Assembly: GCA_026399835.1 (NCBI GenBank)
Contig: JAPLQE010000050.1
Span: 1-50,294, forward strand
DNA length: 50,294 bases
Source: Burkholderiales bacterium
GTDB taxonomy: Bacteria; Pseudomonadota; Gammaproteobacteria; Burkholderiales; Burkholderiaceae_E
Direction of reading: 5' to 3'
Shown: positions 45,258 to 50,294 of the stretch, in pieces
How the letters are laid out: each line of letters opens with the position of its first letter
How positions within the stretch are numbered: the first letter of the stretch is position 1
The notes under the pieces: generated by a model
What the model saw: the letters and a program-made list of their open reading frames with translations, nothing else
Told to the model about the DNA's origin: nothing
Database searches by the model: none
Position numbers and translations under genes: made by a program

Positions 45258-47606
45258 TCAGAACACCTGCTCTCGGACCTGCTCGCCGCGCTCGCCGGTG
45301 CCGAGTCCGTCCTCGGCGACGCCGAGCGAGGCCACGCCCTGGCCTGGACGGGTCTCGGCGTAGTACCAGTCGCCGTTGACCTGCACCACGCCCGAGGGCG
45401 GCTCCACCGGCTTGTCCGGCACGCTCCTGAGCGCGACCGCCATGTAGTTGATCCAGATCGGCAGCGCCAGGCCACCGCCGGTCTCGCGATCGCCGAGCTT
45501 GCGCGGCTGGTCGAAGCCGACCCAGGCCACGCCCGCGACCTTCGGCGAATAGCCGGCGAACCAGGCGTCGTGCGAGTCGTTGGTGGTGCCGGTCTTGCCG
45601 GCGAGGTCGGTGCGCTTGAGGCGCAGCGCCGCGGTCGCGGTGCCCTTGCGCACCACGTCGCGCAGCAGGCTGTCCATCAGGAAGGCGTTGCGCGCGTCGA
45701 TGGCACGGATCGCCTCGTCGCCCGCCTTCAGCGGCCGCGCCTGCGCGAGCACGCGGCCGTTGGCGTCGGTGACCCGCGCGATCAGGTAGGGCTCCACGCG
45801 GTAGCCGCCGTTGGCGAACACCGAGATGCCGCCGACCATCTGCCACGGGGTCACCGAGCCTGCGCCCAGCGCCATGGTCAGGTACGGCGGGTGGCGCTCG
45901 GCGTCGAAGCCGAAGCGGGTGACGTAGTCCTGCGCGTACTGCGGCCCGATCGCCTGCAGCAGCCGGATCGACACCATGTTCTTCGACTTCGACAGCGCGG
46001 TGCGCATCGTCATCGGGCCGTCGAACTTGCCGTCGTAGTTCTTCGGCTCCCAGACCTGCCCGCCGGTGACGGCCGGGTCCACGATCACCGGGGCGTCGTT
46101 GATGACGGTGGTGGTCATGAAGCCCTTCTCGAGCGACGCGGAATAGATGAACGGCTTGAAGCTCGAGCCCGGCTGGCGCCACGCCTGCGTGACGCGGTTG
46201 AACTTGTTGCGGTTGAAGTCGAAGCCGCCGACCATCGCGCGGATCGAGCCGTCGCCGGTGTCGGCCGACACGAACGCCGCCTGCACCTCGGGCACCTGCG
46301 TGACCTCCCAGCCCTTGGGCCCGTCGGCGACGCGGATCACCATGCCGGGCTTGAGGCGGCGTGCCGCCGGTGCCTTCTCGGAGAGCCAGGGCGCGACCAG
46401 CTTGAGCCCGTCGCCGACGATCTCGATCGACTGGCCCCGGCTGCGCGCGACGCGGATCGCCTTCGCGTCGACGGCGGTGACCACTGCCGGCAGGAAGTCG
46501 TCGATCTCGCCGGCCTCGAGCAGGGCCTCCTCGATCTTCTCGTCGCGCCGCTGCGGGTCGGCGGGCAGCTCGAGCTGCGCTTCCGGGCCGCGGAAGCCGT
46601 AGCGCCGGTCGTAGTCGAGCACACCCTGGCGCACCGCCGCGTTGGCCGCGCGCTGGTCGTCGGCCAGGACCGTGGTGTAGACGTTCAGGCCGGCGACGTA
46701 GGTCTCGTCACGGAACTGCTCGTACGCGAGCATCCGGGCGAACTCGGCGACGTAAGGCGCCTTGACCGCGAAGTCGCCACGGTCCGGCTGCAGCCGCAGC
46801 TCCTCCTTCATCGCAGCCTGGTACTGCTCCTCGGTCAGCGAGCCGAGCGAGCGCATCCGGCCGAGGACGTACTGCTGGCGGATCCGTGCGCGCTTGGGGT
46901 TGACGACCGGGTTGTACGCCGAGGGCGCCTTCGGCAGGCCGGCGAGCATCGCCGCTTCGGCCGCGGTGACCTTGGCGAGCGGCTTGCCGTAGTAGATCTG
47001 CGCCGCCGACGAGAACCCGTAGGCACGCTGCCCCAGGAAGATCTGGTTCAGGTAGATCTCGAGGATCTGCTCCTTGGTGAGCTGGGTCTCGATCTTCAGC
47101 GCGAGCAGGATCTCGTAGATCTTGCGGGTGTAGCTGCGCTCGTTCGACAGGAAGAAGTTGCGCGCGAGCTGCATCGTGATCGTGCTCGCGCCCTGCGACT
47201 TGCCACCGGCCGCCACGTTCGCGAGCGCCGCGCGAGCGATCCCGAGCAGGTCCACGCCGCTGTGTTCGAAGAACCGGTCGTCCTCGGCGGCGAGGATCGC
47301 CTGCTTCATCACCAGCGGCACGTCCTCGATCCGGGCGACGCTGCGCCGCTCCTCGCCGAACTCGCCGATCAGCACGCCGTCGGCGGTCCAGATCCGCAGC
47401 GGCACCTTGGGACGGTAGTCGGTGAGGACGTCGAGCGAGGGCAGGCGGTCCGACGCCAGGATCGCCGCCAGCCCGAGCGTCAGGGCCGCGGCGACGGCGA
47501 GGGCGATCGGCACGAGGACCAGCACGGTGACGAAGGTCAGCAGGCCGAATCCCCGTTCGCGCCGCGAACTTGCGATCGGCGCGAGGCGGGCGCGCACTGA
47601 CGTCAT
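45258..47606 (-). CDS. mrcA: Penicillin-binding protein 1A (bifunctional)
   Basis: A 782-residue class A PBP. One N-terminal membrane helix (FGLLTFVTVLVLVPIALAVA) precedes the GT51 glycosyltransferase domain (ILAAEDDRFFEHSGVD, GASTITMQLARNFFLS, KIYEILLALKIETQLTKEQI). The OB-like insert and the transpeptidase domain follow: Ser of SSFKPF, SKSKN and KTGTT. It builds and cross-links peptidoglycan. It is divergent from pilM, as in many betaproteobacteria. ATG 47606 is used; a longer frame exists upstream without support. Confidence 0.97.
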   Translation of the reverse strand: MTSVRARLAPIASSRRERGFGLLTFVTVLVLVPIALAVAAALTLGLAAILASDRLPSLDVLTDYRPKVPLRIWTADGVLIGEFGEERRSVARIEDVPLVMKQAILAAEDDRFFEHSGVDLLGIARAALANVAAGGKSQGASTITMQLARNFFLSNERSYTRKIYEILLALKIETQLTKEQILEIYLNQIFLGQRAYGFSSAAQIYYGKPLAKVTAAEAAMLAGLPKAPSAYNPVVNPKRARIRQQYVLGRMRSLGSLTEEQYQAAMKEELRLQPDRGDFAVKAPYVAEFARMLAYEQFRDETYVAGLNVYTTVLADDQRAANAAVRQGVLDYDRRYGFRGPEAQLELPADPQRRDEKIEEALLEAGEIDDFLPAVVTAVDAKAIRVARSRGQSIEIVGDGLKLVAPWLSEKAPAARRLKPGMVIRVADGPKGWEVTQVPEVQAAFVSADTGDGSIRAMVGGFDFNRNKFNRVTQAWRQPGSSFKPFIYSASLEKGFMTTTVINDAPVIVDPAVTGGQVWEPKNYDGKFDGPMTMRTALSKSKNMVSIRLLQAIGPQYAQDYVTRFGFDAERHPPYLTMALGAGSVTPWQMVGGISVFANGGYRVEPYLIARVTDANGRVLAQARPLKAGDEAIRAIDARNAFLMDSLLRDVVRKGTATAALRLKRTDLAGKTGTTNDSHDAWFAGYSPKVAGVAWVGFDQPRKLGDRETGGGLALPIWINYMAVALRSVPDKPVEPPSGVVQVNGDWYYAETRPGQGVASLGVAEDGLGTGERGEQVREQVF

Positions 47607-47884
47607 GGCAGGCCAGGTGGTCGAACAGGTGCCGATTATAGGGCGCGGCGACCCCGTCCATGCCCCCGCGCAGCGTGGCCGGCCGCCCTGGCCGAGCGGC
47701 TTTCCGGGGCAGTCGACGAGCGGGGCGGGAGGGTCGACGGGCGGGTTCCGACTCGGGTTTTTGCAACAGCGAAAAGCCTTACAGTGTATTGACAAGGTCG
47801 TACAGATCTAAGGCAAAATCTACAAAACTGTCGTAAGATCCTGTTTATCGGCACTTTTTCCCACTCGACCAGATCGAGGCGCAC

Positions 47885-48967
47885 GTGGCAGTCAGCCTTC
47901 AGGCCCTCTTCAGGCGCGGTTCCCAGCCCATTCTGGGGGTCGACGTCAGCGCATCCAACGTCAAGCTCGTCGAGCTGGTGCCGGGGGGCAAGACCGGCAT
48001 GCGCCTCGAGCGCTACGCCATCGAGCCGATCGAGCGGGGTGCCATCGTCGACGGCAACGTCGAGAAGCCCGAAGCGGTCGCCGACGCGCTGCTGCGCGCG
48101 ATCCGCAGGACCGGCACCAAGACCCGCCTCGCCGCGATGGCCCTGCCCTCGTCGGCGGTGATCGCCAAGCGGATCAGCCTGCCGGCGGGCCTCCACGAGG
48201 AGGACTACGAGCTGCAGGTCGAGAACGAGGCGAGCCAGTACATCCCGTTCTCGATCGACGAGGTCAACCTCGATTTCCAGATCCTCGGGCCGTCCTCGCA
48301 GTCCGAGGATGATGTCGAGGTGCTGCTCGCCGCCTCCCGCAAGGAAAAGGTCGAGGACCGCGTCGCGATCGCCGAGATGGCCGGGCTGCGCCCGGTCGTG
48401 ATCGACGTCGAGCCCTTCGCGGCACGCACCTCGATCGATCATGTCACGCGCTTCCTGCCGAGCCAGGGCGAGGGGATGATCCTCGCCGTGTTCGACATCG
48501 GCCAGAGCACCACGAACCTGACCGTGGTCCTCAACGGCCAGACGGTCTTCGAGCGCGAGCAGTCCTTCGGCGGCAGCCAGCTCACCCAGGACATCGTACG
48601 GCTCTACGGCCTGACCCTCGAGGAGGCTGAGCTGAAGAAGAAGAGCGGCGACCTGCCGGACAACTACCCCAGCGAGCTGCTCATCCCGTTCGTCGAGCAG
48701 GGTGCCTCCGAGGTGGGCCGCTCGCTGCAGTTCTTCTTCACCTCCACGCCGTTCACCCGGGTCGACCGCATCTTCCTCGCGGGCGGCTGCGCGGTCACCG
48801 CGGGCCTTGCCGAGGCGGTCGCCGAGCGCACGCAGGTGCCGACCGAGATCATGAGCCCGTTCCAGGGCATGGAGGTCGCAGGCGGCATCCGCGAGCGGCA
48901 GCTGCGCCTCGACGCACCGGCCCTGATGGTCGGCTGCGGTCTTGCGATGCGGAGGTTCGACGCATGA
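47885..48967 (+). CDS. pilM: Type IV pilus inner membrane platform protein PilM
   Basis: A 360-residue actin-like ATPase. It begins AVSLQALFRRGSQPILGVDV, then SASNVKLVEL (phosphate 1), with ALPSSAVIAKRISLP, FDIGQSTTNLTVVLNGQTVF and FLAGGCAVTAGLAEAV (adenosine region). PilM lies on the cytoplasmic face and binds the PilN N-terminus. The start is GTG at 47885. Its stop overlaps pilN as ATGA. The upstream region to mrcA (47607-47884) holds a TTGACA at about 47800 but no good -10. Confidence 0.96.
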   Translation: MAVSLQALFRRGSQPILGVDVSASNVKLVELVPGGKTGMRLERYAIEPIERGAIVDGNVEKPEAVADALLRAIRRTGTKTRLAAMALPSSAVIAKRISLPAGLHEEDYELQVENEASQYIPFSIDEVNLDFQILGPSSQSEDDVEVLLAASRKEKVEDRVAIAEMAGLRPVVIDVEPFAARTSIDHVTRFLPSQGEGMILAVFDIGQSTTNLTVVLNGQTVFEREQSFGGSQLTQDIVRLYGLTLEEAELKKKSGDLPDNYPSELLIPFVEQGASEVGRSLQFFFTSTPFTRVDRIFLAGGCAVTAGLAEAVAERTQVPTEIMSPFQGMEVAGGIRERQLRLDAPALMVGCGLAMRRFDA

Positions 48968-49692
48968 GCGCGGGCGCCAAGCAGGGCAAGGTCGGGCTCG
49001 CCCCGACCACCGAGATCGGCGATACGCCGGTTCGCGCGCTCGCGCCGATCCGCATCAACCTGCTGCCGCACCGCGAGATGAATCGCGAGCGGCGCAAGAA
49101 GGACTTCATCGGCCTCACCGGACTGATCGGCATCGTCGGCGCCGTCGCCGTGTTCGCCGGCGGCTTCGCGATCAACCAGCAGATCGGCAGCCAGCAGGAA
49201 CGCAATGTGTTCATCACGGCCGAGAACGCCAAGCTGGATACGGAGATCGCCGAGGTCAAGACGCTGCGCGACGAGATCGCCGCCCTCAAGGCCCGGCAGG
49301 AGGCGGTCGAGAACCTGCAGTCCGATCGGACCGCCCCGGTGCGGCTGTTCGCCGAGCTGGTGCGGCTCACGCCCGAGGGCGTGTACCTGCGCCAGATCAA
49401 GCAGGAAGAGGCGCGCGTGACCCTCATCGGGCATGCCCAGACCAACGAGCGGGTCGCCGAGCTGCTGCGCAACCTGGCCGAGGGCAGCCCGCTCCTGGAG
49501 CGGCCCGAGCTCGGCGAGATCAAGGAAACCGTTGTCCCGGGGGGGGGCGGGTCACGCGATGCGTCGTCCCGCAAGATCTATGAATTCTCGCTCAACGCGC
49601 TGATGAAGCGCGCCGCACCGCCCGCCGATGGCAAGACCGGCGCACCGCGCGCCCAGGGCGGCGAACCGGTCAAGCTCGGCGCGCTGCGCTGA
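48964..49692 (+). CDS. pilN: Type IV pilus assembly protein PilN
   Basis: A 242-residue protein. The N-terminal PilM-binding motif is IRINLLPHREM (residues 35-45), followed by one membrane helix (FIGLTGLIGIVGAVAVFAGG), a coiled coil (ENAKLDTEIAEVKTLRDEIA) and a ferredoxin-like periplasmic domain. Near residues 193-196 a Gly stretch is coded by nine G in a row (49539-49547). A slip there would change the last 45 or so residues. ATG overlaps the pilM stop. Confidence 0.95.
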   Translation: MSAGAKQGKVGLAPTTEIGDTPVRALAPIRINLLPHREMNRERRKKDFIGLTGLIGIVGAVAVFAGGFAINQQIGSQQERNVFITAENAKLDTEIAEVKTLRDEIAALKARQEAVENLQSDRTAPVRLFAELVRLTPEGVYLRQIKQEEARVTLIGHAQTNERVAELLRNLAEGSPLLERPELGEIKETVVPGGGGSRDASSRKIYEFSLNALMKRAAPPADGKTGAPRAQGGEPVKLGALR

Positions 49693-49707
49693 GATACGGG
49701 AACGACC

Positions 49708-50294
49708 ATGGCGAAGCTCGCCCTCAAGTTAGATTTCACCCAGCTCGCCGGACAGTTCCAGGACCTCAAGGGACGGCATGCGGGGCTGTGGCCGGTGCTG
49801 CCGCGCACGGTGCTGCTCGTCGCGCTGTTCATCGCGATCGTGACCGCAGGCTGGGCCCTCTACTGGCGCGGCCTCGTCGAGGAGCTCGACGCCGGCATCG
49901 CGCAGGAAGAGCAACTCAAGACCCAGTACACCGAGAAGCTCAAGCAGGCGGTCAATCTCGACGCGCTGCGCAAGCAAAAGGAGCAGGTCGGACTGTTCGT
50001 GAGCCAGCTCGAGAAGCAGCTGCCCAGCAAGGCCGAGATGGACGCCCTGCTGTCGGACATCAACCAGGCGGGCGTCGGTCGCGGCGCGCAGCTGATGCTC
50101 TTCAAGCCCGGCCAGACCCTGGTGCGCGAGTACTACGCGGAGCTTCCGATCAACGTGCGCGTGGTCGGCAACTACCACGACCTCGGCTCGTTCGCGAGCG
50201 ACATCGCGAATCTCGCGCGGATCGTGACCTTGAACAACATGCAGATCCAACCGTTCGACTCGAAAGGCGGGAACGCCATGCTGGCGATGGACGC
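49708..50294 (+). CDS. pilO: Type IV pilus assembly protein PilO (partial)
   Basis: The first 195 codons of PilO, cut by the window end. It starts MAKLALKLDFTQLAGQFQDL, with a membrane helix (TVLLVALFIAIVTAGWALYW), then a coiled coil and the periplasmic core (EKQLPSKAEMDALLSDINQA, VVGNYHDLGSFASDIANLAR). PilO pairs with PilN in the alignment subcomplex. It lies 15 bp after pilN. pilP and pilQ are expected beyond the window. Confidence 0.95.
   Translation, partial: MAKLALKLDFTQLAGQFQDLKGRHAGLWPVLPRTVLLVALFIAIVTAGWALYWRGLVEELDAGIAQEEQLKTQYTEKLKQAVNLDALRKQKEQVGLFVSQLEKQLPSKAEMDALLSDINQAGVGRGAQLMLFKPGQTLVREYYAELPINVRVVGNYHDLGSFASDIANLARIVTLNNMQIQPFDSKGGNAMLAMD

Noticed and set aside
47800-47884. 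Sigma-54 promoter upstream of pilM
   Set aside because: GGCAC followed by TTTTTCCC looked suggestive, but the TTGCW -12 element is missing at the right spacing.

Overview
The window is a GC-rich chromosomal segment of a betaproteobacterium, most likely Burkholderiales. The evidence is the str-S10-spc-alpha ribosomal gene order, a separate strong promoter in front of rplN, and the later order hemB, engB, cytochrome c4, msrP-msrQ, lysA-lptM-cyaY, mrcA, pilMNO, which is familiar from that group. No species can be named from sequence alone.

Layout. (1) 1-644: the end of tuf and rpsJ, separated by a large compound inverted repeat. (2) 645-6957: a block that splits the S10 operon. rpsJ ends in an intrinsic terminator. 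Then come a membrane-anchored hypothetical protein, an exosortase of the short XrtH type with its GTGA-coupled membrane partner, a DNRLRE-type secreted protein with a C-terminal sorting tail, a Tat-exported PhoX-type phosphatase and a PEP-CTERM protein. (3) 6958-21038: rplC to rplQ in the usual order, including secY, infA, rpmJ and rpoA. rplC and rplN each have a visible sigma-70 promoter. (4) 21170-22922: a NodIJ-like ABC exporter. (5) 22923-24727: a degenerate, lower-GC patch with an IS630 transposase remnant, a FitA/PIN-type toxin-antitoxin pair, a small unknown gene and tandem hairpins. (6) 24728-32503: housekeeping genes corA, hemB, engB, cytochrome c4, msrPQ, lysA, lptM and cyaY, with a candidate small RNA between hemB and engB. 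(7) 32504-45224: a regulatory and envelope-stress island between cyaY and mrcA. It has three histidine kinases, three receiver proteins, a sigma-54 activator, an rpoN gene, and YeaQ, HdeD-like, BON, DUF883 and YqjE-like proteins. (8) 45258-50294: mrcA (PBP1a) divergent from pilM-pilN-pilO, the last cut by the window end.

Three things stand out. First, the exosortase/CTERM module sits inside the ribosomal operon, bounded by terminator-like hairpins. Second, a pentanucleotide array of 9 + 11 units lies in a small ORF that overlaps the stop of a histidine kinase and the start of rpoN by 4 nt each, which looks like a phase-variable coupling device for a sigma-54 factor. Third, a promoter and a canonical terminator define a transcript of about 130 nt pointing at engB, the same arrangement as the Spot 42/ErsA small RNAs next to engB in gammaproteobacteria.
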